Positions 13,937 to 20,301 of a stretch of DNA of 20,301 nucleotides are shown here, piece after piece. Source of the DNA: CAIYHK01 sp964638795 (lineage in GTDB: Bacteria > Actinomycetota > Acidimicrobiia > Acidimicrobiales > Ilumatobacteraceae); contig CAZXAX010000035.1 of the NCBI GenBank assembly GCA_964638795.1, positions 1-20,301 on the forward strand, in the 5' to 3' direction. How positions within the stretch are numbered: position 1 is the stretch's first letter; every line of letters starts with the position of its first letter. Both the position numbers and the translations under genes were made by a program. The notes beneath the pieces were generated by a model, which worked only from the letters and a program-made list of their open reading frames with translations, was not told where the DNA came from and made no database searches.

Positions 13937-14025
13937 AGTTTGGGTTTAGATCTCAGATCCAGAGGCGTTTGATTCTCAAATTACGATCCTACGTTGGCAC
14001 TGAAAACCGAACCCGGTCTGTCCGA

Positions 14026-14031
14026 TAATCT
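14026..14031 (+). promoter_or_regulatory. Candidate -10 element (TAATCT) for a leaderless transcript
   Basis: TAATCT fits TANNNT and is separated by six bases from the ATG at 14038, placing transcription start at or next to the start codon. There is no Shine-Dalgarno upstream of that ATG, consistent with a leaderless message. The -35 position is not convincing. Confidence 0.45.
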
Positions 14032-14037
14032 CCACAA

Positions 14038-14742
14038 ATGCGGATTTATGTGTCACCCACAGGTGCGTTACCGGGCCTCGTATTTGCCAAGTCCGAACAG
14101 ACCATTCAGGTTGGTAATTACTCGTATTACCTAAATGCCGGGGATGGAATCATCGTCTATGAGCCCAATGAGGACTTCAGTGTCTGCAAGGTACTAACAG
14201 TTATTGAGGTTGTTAGTTCTGATCCTGGGCTTGGCAGAACCACCATGCGTGTCCAGCCCACCGAAGCCATTATCGAACCAAGCAAAGTTGCTCGACATCG
14301 TTGGCGGAACAACCAGTATCTGTGCCCAGATGTAGCTAAAGCCAAGAAATACGGCTTCTTGGAGATATTTGCAAATGCATTCGACGATCAAGCATGGCTA
14401 GACCGCAAACTTGAGGACAACGTAAACAAAGTCTTTCGGCCCGACCTATCTCTCCCCACCCTTCTGCCAGTGGAGGGATTCGTGTATCTCTTCAAGTCGA
14501 GTACGTCGTACAAGATTGGTAAGGCGGTGACCCCAGAAGATCGCAAAAAGCAGGTTGAACGTGATGTGAGTGAGTCATTAGTTGAAGTGCATCGCATTTC
14601 ATCAAACGATTACACGCGAGCAGAGCTTGAGTTACATAAGAGATACGCACATGCCCGTGTGCGTGGCGAGTGGTTCAACCTGAGCAGCGAGGAAATCTCC
14701 GAGATTTGTCTCATAACCGAGATGAACTATCCGGGCCAATGA
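14038..14742 (+). CDS. Protein with C-terminal T5orf172/MUG113-type GIY-YIG nuclease-like domain
   Basis: This is a 234-residue two-part protein. Residues 146-222 match the T5orf172 branch of the GIY-YIG superfamily: GFVYLFKSS (GIY strand, 147-155), YKIGKA (YIG strand, 158-163), Arg169 in the following helix, RAELELHKRYAHARV (195-209, Glu196 and His200) and RGEWFNL (209-215). Such domains occur in phage and accessory DNA proteins and may cut or bind DNA. Residues 1-135 are an unrecognised domain, beta-rich at first (IYVSPTG, SYYLNAGDGIIVYE). The start at 14038 appears leaderless. The 3' end overlaps the next gene by ATGA, so two nuclease-fold proteins are probably made together. Catalytic activity is not proven; many T5orf172 proteins are only predicted DNA binders. 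Confidence 0.75.
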   Translation: MRIYVSPTGALPGLVFAKSEQTIQVGNYSYYLNAGDGIIVYEPNEDFSVCKVLTVIEVVSSDPGLGRTTMRVQPTEAIIEPSKVARHRWRNNQYLCPDVAKAKKYGFLEIFANAFDDQAWLDRKLEDNVNKVFRPDLSLPTLLPVEGFVYLFKSSTSYKIGKAVTPEDRKKQVERDVSESLVEVHRISSNDYTRAELELHKRYAHARVRGEWFNLSSEEISEICLITEMNYPGQ

Positions 14743-15437
14743 TACGTGTCGCCACTTGGAACGTTGAGTGGGCTACTCCTGGAAATGAACGGGGTTCTCG
14801 TATTCAGTCCGTAATTCAAGAACTCGATGCCGACATTTTCGTATTGACGGAGGGAAGTCGTGAATTGCTACCCCCAGGGAACGTTGTCGATGGTGGCACC
14901 GACTGGGGTTATGTGGTCAAAGACGCGACGCGGCGCAAGGTGTTGATCTGGTCACGATTCGCGTTACGTGACGTGGGTTCATCGCTACAAGGTGATGCAC
15001 CGCCAGGTCGCTTTGTAGCCGCCACAGCCGAGACACCGATGGGAGATGTTCGAATTCTGGGAGTGTGCATCCCGTGGCGTGACGCACACGTTCGAAGTGG
15101 CCGCCGAGATCGAAAGCCCTGGGAAGACCACTCACTATTCCTAAGCGCATTGAGAATCGCAGTTGAGCAGGAACCAAAACCAATGGTCGTGGCTGGCGAT
15201 TTCAATCAGCGAATACCTAAAGGAAATCAGCCACTTGTAGTTTCCACACAGCTGATTGAATGCTTTGACGCTCTTCAGATCCCGACAGGAATGGTCATTG
15301 ATAGGCCTTTGATTGATCACATTGCAATTTCCAAAGACTTGCAATCCGAGAATCTGCTGGTGATTCCCGACCATGATTCCAAGGGCTATCTCACAGATCA
15401 CCGAGGTGCTGTGGTCACTCTCGGCCCGTCGCATTAG
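14739..15437 (+). CDS. Endonuclease/exonuclease/phosphatase (EEP) family protein
   Basis: This 232-residue protein is a single EEP domain (DNase I/ExoIII/synaptojanin fold). The full catalytic set is visible in order: Asn8 in ATWNVEWA, Glu38 in VLTEGS, Asp154 and Asn156 in AGDFNQ, Asp193-His194 in LIDHIA, and Asp220-His221 in LTDHRGAV. The enzyme should be an active Mg-dependent phosphodiesterase on nucleic acid or a phospho-substrate, but the sequence does not say which. No signal peptide, so cytosolic, which argues against a secreted nuclease or sphingomyelinase. The start chosen is the ATG overlapping the upstream stop (ATGA); a longer in-frame start at 14670 lies inside the previous gene. 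Confidence 0.82.
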   Translation: MIRVATWNVEWATPGNERGSRIQSVIQELDADIFVLTEGSRELLPPGNVVDGGTDWGYVVKDATRRKVLIWSRFALRDVGSSLQGDAPPGRFVAATAETPMGDVRILGVCIPWRDAHVRSGRRDRKPWEDHSLFLSALRIAVEQEPKPMVVAGDFNQRIPKGNQPLVVSTQLIECFDALQIPTGMVIDRPLIDHIAISKDLQSENLLVIPDHDSKGYLTDHRGAVVTLGPSH

Positions 15438-15609
15438 CGGTGAATGGCCGAAGATTGAAATTCACTGTCACTTTGAGACATGGACCCGATAACTTATTGC
15501 CCGTGGCTTCAAGCCACATACCTATCAAGACGACCTGAGGGGCCCGGCCCGATGAAGGTCACCAACCGGCCAAGAGTCGGTGGTAACGCCGGATGCGATA
15601 GGAGAAGAA
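15438..15609 (+). other. Intergenic region with two hairpins and a possible promoter
   Basis: This gene-free stretch separates the EEP gene from the 49-residue ORF. It holds a perfect hairpin GTGGCT-TCA-AGCCAC (15503-15517), then a bulged hairpin with arms 15561-15568 and 15578-15584 (ACC-A-ACCG against CGGTGGT). TTGAGA (15473-15478) and TATTGC (15495-15500), 16 nt apart, may be -35 and -10 boxes just upstream of the first hairpin. If so, the downstream ORFs would have a structured leader of about 100 nt. The ribosome site AGGAG (15600-15604) is free of both stems. Confidence 0.35.
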
Positions 15610-15759
15610 ATGACCAACAAACGTCAGAAAAAGCAGCACTTTGCCATTCCACCTGATTGGGATCAGCTTTCTGATGAGGAACAGTCACAGATTGCCAAAG
15701 CAATCGCCGACAGCATCATCAGCAATCTCTTCGAGGGCAAGGAGGGCGACAATGTCTGA
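15610..15759 (+). CDS. Small hypothetical protein, 49 residues
   Basis: This short ORF has AGGAG at 15600-15604, five bases before its ATG. Its sequence opens with the basic MTNKRQKKQH and continues as FAIPPDWDQLSDEEQSQIAK, then AIADSIISNLFEGKEGDNV, suggesting a basic start and one amphipathic helix. It overlaps the next ORF by 8 nt (ATGTCTGA), and that next ORF has its own ribosome site inside this one (GGAGGG). Strong ribosome sites and the overlap make a two-gene unit likely. I do not recognise the family. A small accessory or antitoxin-like protein is possible but nothing in the sequence proves it. Confidence 0.6.
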   Translation: MTNKRQKKQHFAIPPDWDQLSDEEQSQIAKAIADSIISNLFEGKEGDNV

Positions 15760-16129
15760 GTATTTCAAGCTCACACCAGAGCAGGTGCAGACCTTCGGTA
15801 GCTGCCTTTGGTACATGAAATGTGCATGGGTATCAGGAATGCGTCGAAGCGATGGGTGGACTCCAGGTCTGCCTTTTACATATGTGATCGACGCGCTGCA
15901 AGCAGTTGGTGCCATCATCCGCGATGATGATCGTTTCAACAAGCGATCGGTTGCGCAGGGTTTAGTCAAAGTTCACTTGTGGCGTGACGGCAGCGCAAGA
16001 GCTTTCTTTGAGCATGGTCTGATTATCGAAACGGGTCCACTGCAAATGTGCGCACAGATGACTACACAAGTTCAGTATCCGGAATACTTTGGCCTGCAAC
16101 GCAAAGAACCAAGGCAGGCGGAACACTAA
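15752..16129 (+). CDS. Hypothetical protein, 125 residues
   Basis: I do not recognise this protein. The start is the ATG at 15752, with AAGGAGGG about six bases upstream, inside the preceding small ORF. An in-frame ATG at 15641 would give a longer protein but lacks this support. The sequence has an N-terminal helix (SEYFKLTPEQVQTFGSCLW), a Trp-rich, cysteine-containing region (YMKCAWVSGMRRSDGWTPG) and an amphipathic helix (TYVIDALQAVGAIIRDDDRF). A beta region (KVHLWRDGSARAFFEHGLII) is followed by a polar tail. It looks like a compact soluble alpha/beta protein. It ends 13 nt from the convergent arylsulfatase stop. Confidence 0.62.
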   Translation: MSEYFKLTPEQVQTFGSCLWYMKCAWVSGMRRSDGWTPGLPFTYVIDALQAVGAIIRDDDRFNKRSVAQGLVKVHLWRDGSARAFFEHGLIIETGPLQMCAQMTTQVQYPEYFGLQRKEPRQAEH

Positions 16130-16142
16130 CTAGAAATCCGAG

Positions 16143-18467
16143 TTACTGCGATGAAAGACTTGCTCGGAACTCCCACTCAGTGAGTCGTTCTCGATCTGCT
16201 GGTGAGAGTTCCGTCAAGCGTTCAAGCGTGACGGACGTGATTTCGGCCGTGCATTCAAAGACATGCGGATAAGGACCCACCGGTGATCCGGTGTCACAAC
16301 CAACATCAAAGGTTTCGCCACTCATTGAGTACACCACGGGAACGGTGCGATTAATTCGCATTGCATCATGCAATTCACCGTTTACGGACAGAAATGCAAC
16401 ACCCCCAGCACCAAGCCCTCCGTCGTATGAAAATTCAACAACGATCTCGTGATGCCCAATCCCAATGTGACGACCACGCACAAATGTCAATTCACGACCG
16501 AAGGCGTTATACAGGTAAATGGGTTGGCCGTTGTCTAGATACAGGCTCCAGCCAGCCATGTTGCCACCCTGACAGCAAATCACACCTGAATCCACGTTTG
16601 ATGCGTTATCAATTACGGCAGTGATGCGAAAGGAACAGTTTTTGAGATTGACAACTACGGGTTCTGGTACACGCACATGAGCACGTGTGTAAGTCATTCT
16701 TGTCTTTCCATTCAAAGCACTCGGCACAGATAGATTTGGGTCGAGACGAAAACCAGGATCACGTAATGGGTATATGCCATGCCGTAACGCTTCCTCGTGG
16801 AACATCGTTTGTAACTCGGCGAGCTTCTCTGGAAACTTTGCAGCCAGATCTTCACTTTGTGAAAAATCGCTTCGCAATTCGTAGAGTTCCCACTTTTCCT
16901 GCGGTCCATCAAACGGCATTGAGACAAATCGCACCCATGGTGGGCGTCCGTGGAAGCAGGAAGCGATCCAGCCATCGTGATAGATCGCACGATTCCCAAG
17001 AATCTCGAAATACTGAGTTGTGCGTTCACTGGGTCCATCGCCTACTGAGAACGTGTAATTCATTGGTACTCCATCAACAGGATCTTGCAGAGTCCCATTG
17101 ATACTTTCGGGATACTCAATTCCCGCTGCCATCAAAAGGGTCGGCGCAATGTCAACAACATGGTGAAATTGCGAGCACAGTTCCCCTTTACGTGACATTC
17201 CTCGTGGCCACTTGATTACCAATCCATTACGGGTGCCTCCAAAATGAGATGCAACTTGTTTCATCCACTTAAATGGCGAGTCAAGTGCCCATGCCCACCC
17301 GATGTTGTAGTGATTCTCACATCGTGCAGTACCAAAGTCATCTATGTGTTCAAGCATCCACTCAGGATCTTCAGGGACACCATTCTGAAATGATGGCGCC
17401 GCCCAAGCTCCGTTGATCGTTCCCTCCGCCGAAGCTCCGTTGTCGCCAGTTATGTAAACAACAAGTGTGTTTTCATCTGCACCAATTGACTTCACATAGT
17501 CAAGGAGGCGACCAATGTGGTGGTCCGTATGTGCAAGAAAAGCAGCAAAGACCTCCATAAGTCGTGATGCCATGGGTTTGAAACGATCAGGATATTCACT
17601 CCACGCAGGCACACCATCTGGGCGAGTAGTGAGTTTTGTCTTCGCAGGAATGACACCCAGAGCAATTTGCCTCTCATAGATCTCTTGGCGCAGCGCGTCC
17701 CAGCCCGCATCAAAATGTCCTCGAAATTTATCGATCCAATCCGATGGCACATGATGTGGTGTGTGTACGGCGGGTGTCGGCAAGTAGAGAAAGAACGGTC
17801 GATCCGGTGCTGTGGCCCGAACTTGGTCGATCCAACTAATCGACTGGTCTACTAGATCTTCTGTGAGGTGATAGTCGCTTCGACCCCGATACGGAAAGAT
17901 CGGAGTTGTTTGGTCGTAGACGGGTGGTTCGTATTGAGAAGCTTCTGCGTTGATGATTCCATAAAACCGATCAAAACCCATTCCCGTCGGCCAACGATCA
18001 AACGGGCCAGCGGGACCCTGCTCCCAAATCGGAGTCAGATGCCACTTACCAATGCATGCAGTGGCATATCCGTTTTGCCGAAGTATTTCCGCCACAGTTG
18101 CTGTTGATTTCGGAATCATGCTGTCGTATGCAGGAAATGAATTCGCTGCTTCAGGTATCGCCCCCATGTGAACTGAATGATGATTGCGTCCTGTCAGCAG
18201 AGCAGCACGTGTGGGAGAACACAAAGCAGTTGTGTGGAACTGGTTGTAACGAATTCCTGACTCTGCAACATCGTCAAGTGTCGGTGTCGGCACCGGCCCA
18301 CCAAAGGTGCCAAACGAACCAAATCCCACATCATCGAGCATTATGAGGATGATGTTGGGCGCATCAGCGCTTATTGGCTCTTTCTCTAGACGTGAAGCAG
18401 TTGACTCATCTAGAAGCCGATTGATTTGCCCTTTAAATTGAGGCGGATTACGAGGAAGGTGTGTCAT
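16143..18467 (-). CDS. Arylsulfatase-family enzyme with C-terminal beta-rich extension
   Basis: This 774-residue type I sulfatase hydrolyses sulfate esters with a formylglycine nucleophile. The consensus LCSPTRAALLTGR gives Cys83 for modification and Arg87. Metal ligands are Asp45-Asp46 (MLDDVGFG) and Asp342-Asn343 (ITGDNGA). Lys141/His143 (GKWHL) and His235 (AVHTPHH) complete the sulfatase site. The Asp-Asp pair and CSPTR separate it from the PMH-like enzyme in this window. The catalytic part ends near residue 560. Residues of about 595-745 form a beta-rich domain (VVVNLKNCSFRITAVI, then GGNMAGWSLYLDNGQPIYLYN), as in the large AtsA-type sulfatases. No signal peptide is visible, so cytosolic. 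The start overlaps the stop of the alkylsulfatase-like gene by ATGA. The sulfated substrate is unknown. Confidence 0.92.
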   Translation of the reverse strand: MTHLPRNPPQFKGQINRLLDESTASRLEKEPISADAPNIILIMLDDVGFGSFGTFGGPVPTPTLDDVAESGIRYNQFHTTALCSPTRAALLTGRNHHSVHMGAIPEAANSFPAYDSMIPKSTATVAEILRQNGYATACIGKWHLTPIWEQGPAGPFDRWPTGMGFDRFYGIINAEASQYEPPVYDQTTPIFPYRGRSDYHLTEDLVDQSISWIDQVRATAPDRPFFLYLPTPAVHTPHHVPSDWIDKFRGHFDAGWDALRQEIYERQIALGVIPAKTKLTTRPDGVPAWSEYPDRFKPMASRLMEVFAAFLAHTDHHIGRLLDYVKSIGADENTLVVYITGDNGASAEGTINGAWAAPSFQNGVPEDPEWMLEHIDDFGTARCENHYNIGWAWALDSPFKWMKQVASHFGGTRNGLVIKWPRGMSRKGELCSQFHHVVDIAPTLLMAAGIEYPESINGTLQDPVDGVPMNYTFSVGDGPSERTTQYFEILGNRAIYHDGWIASCFHGRPPWVRFVSMPFDGPQEKWELYELRSDFSQSEDLAAKFPEKLAELQTMFHEEALRHGIYPLRDPGFRLDPNLSVPSALNGKTRMTYTRAHVRVPEPVVVNLKNCSFRITAVIDNASNVDSGVICCQGGNMAGWSLYLDNGQPIYLYNAFGRELTFVRGRHIGIGHHEIVVEFSYDGGLGAGGVAFLSVNGELHDAMRINRTVPVVYSMSGETFDVGCDTGSPVGPYPHVFECTAEITSVTLERLTELSPADRERLTEWEFRASLSSQ

Positions 18468-20161
18468 CTACGAAGCCCAGAATTCTCAAACACTGCCATT
18501 GCTTCAAGCACTTCACTGCTACTTCCACTCACAAGTGTTGACCCAGTTGCAATTGAATCGGACAGTGCGATCGAGCCCGCCAGAATTGAGGCCCAAGTTT
18601 GAAATGACGTTTGGATTCTGTTTGTTGCGATAGTTCCATCGGTCACAACGGCGACACATCGACGCACATGAAGTCCATGGGACTCCGTTGGTGAAAGATC
18701 AAACCCAATGTGACAGTCAATTCCCTCAGCCAGTAATGGGTCCAACATCACACGCAAAAGATTCAATGACTCTTTTGGTGACATTGCGAGAACCTGTGCT
18801 TCTCGGAGCCGATGCGAGCGGAACCGTGATAGGTCATCTGTGCCGTCAAGATCGCGTGCCGTTGTCAGGCACCAGTTGCGAATATTCGCTGCCGCTGAGC
18901 GGTATCCAATCTCGCGAAGCACCCCCGCCAACCTCTGACGATCTGAACTAGTCGCCGTCGACTGGGCCACCAGCCACGAGCTCAACTCAAGGGCCCAACG
19001 TAGGTCATTGTTTTTCACTGCCTCTTCAGCCTGTCTTGCCACTTCCTTGGTACCGCCGAATCCTGCGACGAGTCGATTCGCGCGTTCTTGTGGTTCGAGG
19101 GGGAATAGCTTTGCTGGATCACCGTCAAACCAGCCTCTTATTCCTGAGTAGATCTGTCGCACATGGTGCTCCGCCACTCCGTAGAGCTCAGAGGTGAGAA
19201 AGTCGTTGTCGAATTCCGAAGGTAATGAAACTGTCGACGCAATTTCGTCCATGGTCATTCCTTTGTTCATTCCACGAACTGTTTGATCCCACAGGAACTG
19301 AATCGAGTCACGATCTCTCATCACACGCTCTTGAATCTCGACGGCGCCAATCATTGGTGGGCCGTGTGCTGCAACCAGATATTCGGCACCGAGTGACATC
19401 ACATGATCAATGCCGCGCACCAACTGAAGCGGATCGCGGTACTCTTCCCCACGTATTGCAAAGATGTTGAACAGCACTGGCCAAACAATGTTGTGTACAC
19501 AGGTCTTGATTTCTGGAAACCACAATGTGACCGAATCATCGGCATCGCTCGGAGCGTGTGTTACTTCAACCTTGAGCCCGGCAATCGTAACTTTCTCTCC
19601 TCCACGCCACTCGATGGTCGGTGGAACGTATCCATTCGTAAAGGGATGATGATCCCGGTTGCGATAGTGCAACCCCAGACCAACATTGACCAATCCATCA
19701 GGGCCGTCTGGCGGCAGTGCAATTCCAAATTGATAAACGAGACCGCGACCATAGGAGGGCCCGATCTCAGTGGCGGCTCGTGAGCGATTGAAATCAATCT
19801 TTTCATGGCCATAAACAGGCAGGCCCTTCCCTGCTTCCATGAAGATCTCACGAGTGCCCGCAACATAATGAAAATGTGTGTAGATCACAGCCACAATTGG
19901 CCTGTTGGTCACCTTGCGAAGTTCACTCAGGGCTGAGCGCATCTCCTCATTTGACTCACCGGTATCAATTGCGATGATTCCATCTGGGGCATCAATGAAT
20001 GTCTGATTTGACAGTCCGTTTCCAACGAGACTCCAAACCCCAGTTCGAACCTCGTATAAATTGCGCACGAGATTGTCCGAATGGGCTAGCGAATCACGGT
20101 GTACTCGCTGGCCTCGACTAGCAGAGACAACAGACGCCGGATCGGTATCAAATGAACGCAT
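18464..20161 (-). CDS. SdsA1-like metallo-beta-lactamase-fold alkylsulfatase homologue lacking the DH metal pair
   Basis: The protein has 565 residues from the ATG at 20161, chosen because AGGGGGA precedes it; an ATG at 20209 would add 16 residues without a ribosome site. The architecture matches SdsA1/BDS1 alkylsulfatases: a metallo-beta-lactamase domain (about 35-275), a dimerisation domain with FLWDQTVRGMNKGMT, and a C-terminal SCP2-like domain (about 455-560). Such enzymes cleave alkyl sulfates using two zinc ions. The usual HxHxDH signature is here IYTHFHYVAGTREI (His96, His98), two residues shorter, with Asp and His missing. The second metal region reads CVHNIVWPVLFNIFAIRG where SdsA1 has acidic and histidine ligands. 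A late His remains in VAAHGPP. It may bind one metal, act on another substrate or be inactive. Coupled by ATGA to the sulfatase. Confidence 0.78.
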   Translation of the reverse strand: MRSFDTDPASVVSASRGQRVHRDSLAHSDNLVRNLYEVRTGVWSLVGNGLSNQTFIDAPDGIIAIDTGESNEEMRSALSELRKVTNRPIVAVIYTHFHYVAGTREIFMEAGKGLPVYGHEKIDFNRSRAATEIGPSYGRGLVYQFGIALPPDGPDGLVNVGLGLHYRNRDHHPFTNGYVPPTIEWRGGEKVTIAGLKVEVTHAPSDADDSVTLWFPEIKTCVHNIVWPVLFNIFAIRGEEYRDPLQLVRGIDHVMSLGAEYLVAAHGPPMIGAVEIQERVMRDRDSIQFLWDQTVRGMNKGMTMDEIASTVSLPSEFDNDFLTSELYGVAEHHVRQIYSGIRGWFDGDPAKLFPLEPQERANRLVAGFGGTKEVARQAEEAVKNNDLRWALELSSWLVAQSTATSSDRQRLAGVLREIGYRSAAANIRNWCLTTARDLDGTDDLSRFRSHRLREAQVLAMSPKESLNLLRVMLDPLLAEGIDCHIGFDLSPTESHGLHVRRCVAVVTDGTIATNRIQTSFQTWASILAGSIALSDSIATGSTLVSGSSSEVLEAMAVFENSGLRR

Positions 20162-20232
20162 CGTTCCCCCTGCCACTAGCCGCGAGATGCAAGCCAGAAC
20201 ACCTGTCATTTTGACAGACCCGACGAGGGGCT

Positions 20233-20301
20233 TCAGCCACGAACTGATGGGCCAGGTGTGATCGCATCGCGTAGTTCGCGTGCGTGCGCGAGCACCTGGC
20301 T
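20233..20301 (-). CDS. Possible C-terminal end of an upstream gene, cut by the window edge
   Basis: From the window edge the minus strand is open for 22 codons (SQVLAHARELRDAITPGP, then SVRG) and stops at TGA 20233-20235. The helical, charged pattern looks like a protein C-terminus, but the stretch is too short to identify. It would leave 71 nt before the SdsA1-like start. The same bases also form a long inverted repeat, so a non-coding reading is equally open. Confidence 0.3.
   Translation of the reverse strand, partial: SQVLAHARELRDAITPGPSVRG
20251..20300. repeat. Long inverted repeat capable of forming a hairpin
   Basis: GCCAGGTG (20251-20258) is exactly inverted as CACCTGGC (20293-20300). 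Inside, CGCA-T-CGCG (20263-20271) pairs with CGCGTGCG (20277-20284) around a TAGTT loop, leaving one bulged T. The arms are longer than expected by chance at a given position. It lies about 90-140 nt upstream of the SdsA1-like start and could be a regulator site, a terminator-like structure, or a chance feature of coding DNA. Confidence 0.4.

Noticed and set aside
15552..15656. Short upstream ORF beginning MKVTNRPRVGGNAG
   Set aside because: No good ribosome site, runs out of frame into the well-supported 49-residue ORF, and lies within the hairpin region.
16143..18467. Second phosphonate monoester hydrolase
   Set aside because: The Asp-Asp metal pair, CSPTRAALLTGR and Asp-Asn pair identify a true sulfatase rather than PMH.

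Overview
The window reads as chromosomal DNA from an actinobacterium, most likely an aquatic member of the Acidimicrobiia/Ilumatobacter type. This placement is inferred from the ispD-ispF-rlmB order, a GlxR-like Crp regulator, very tight packing with many ATGA start/stop overlaps, and several starts lacking a Shine-Dalgarno sequence. I see no insertion sequence, integrase, CRISPR array or rRNA gene.

Layout. Positions 1-45 hold a truncated tRNA-Thr. A secreted beta-helix protein with a C-terminal fibronectin type III domain follows (209-1846). Then comes a minus-strand housekeeping operon, ispD-ispF-rlmB (1865-3971), which provides MEP-pathway isoprenoid enzymes and a 23S rRNA methyltransferase. 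A Crp/Fnr regulator diverges from it (3963-4628), followed by a dienelactone-hydrolase-like enzyme and a sigma-factor-like protein.

The most interesting block is 6118-11379, all on the minus strand. Just behind a tRNA-Lys gene lie a phosphonate monoester hydrolase-like enzyme (PMH; alkaline phosphatase superfamily, C-x-P-x-R formylglycine site), a PhnY-like Fe(II)/2-oxoglutarate dioxygenase and a PhnZ-like HD mixed-valent di-iron oxygenase. Read together they predict a pathway with no C-P lyase: PMH frees a phosphonate from its ester, PhnY hydroxylates the alpha carbon, and PhnZ cleaves the C-P bond to release phosphate. A copper chaperone (copZ) and a Cu+-exporting ATPase (copA) follow only 22 nt after phnZ and may share the transcript.

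Positions 11553-13300 carry a two-gene NAD salvage unit, pnuC-nadR. Positions 13356-16129 are an accessory-looking patch: two small ORFs of unknown function on the minus strand, then a divergent pair encoding a T5orf172/GIY-YIG protein and an endonuclease/exonuclease/phosphatase-fold protein with a 4-nt overlap, then two small overlapping unknown ORFs. The right end (16143-20161) is an organosulfate unit: an SdsA1-like metallo-beta-lactamase alkylsulfatase homologue that lacks two metal-binding residues, translationally coupled to a large arylsulfatase. The window therefore contains two separate modules for handling esterified phosphonate and sulfate.
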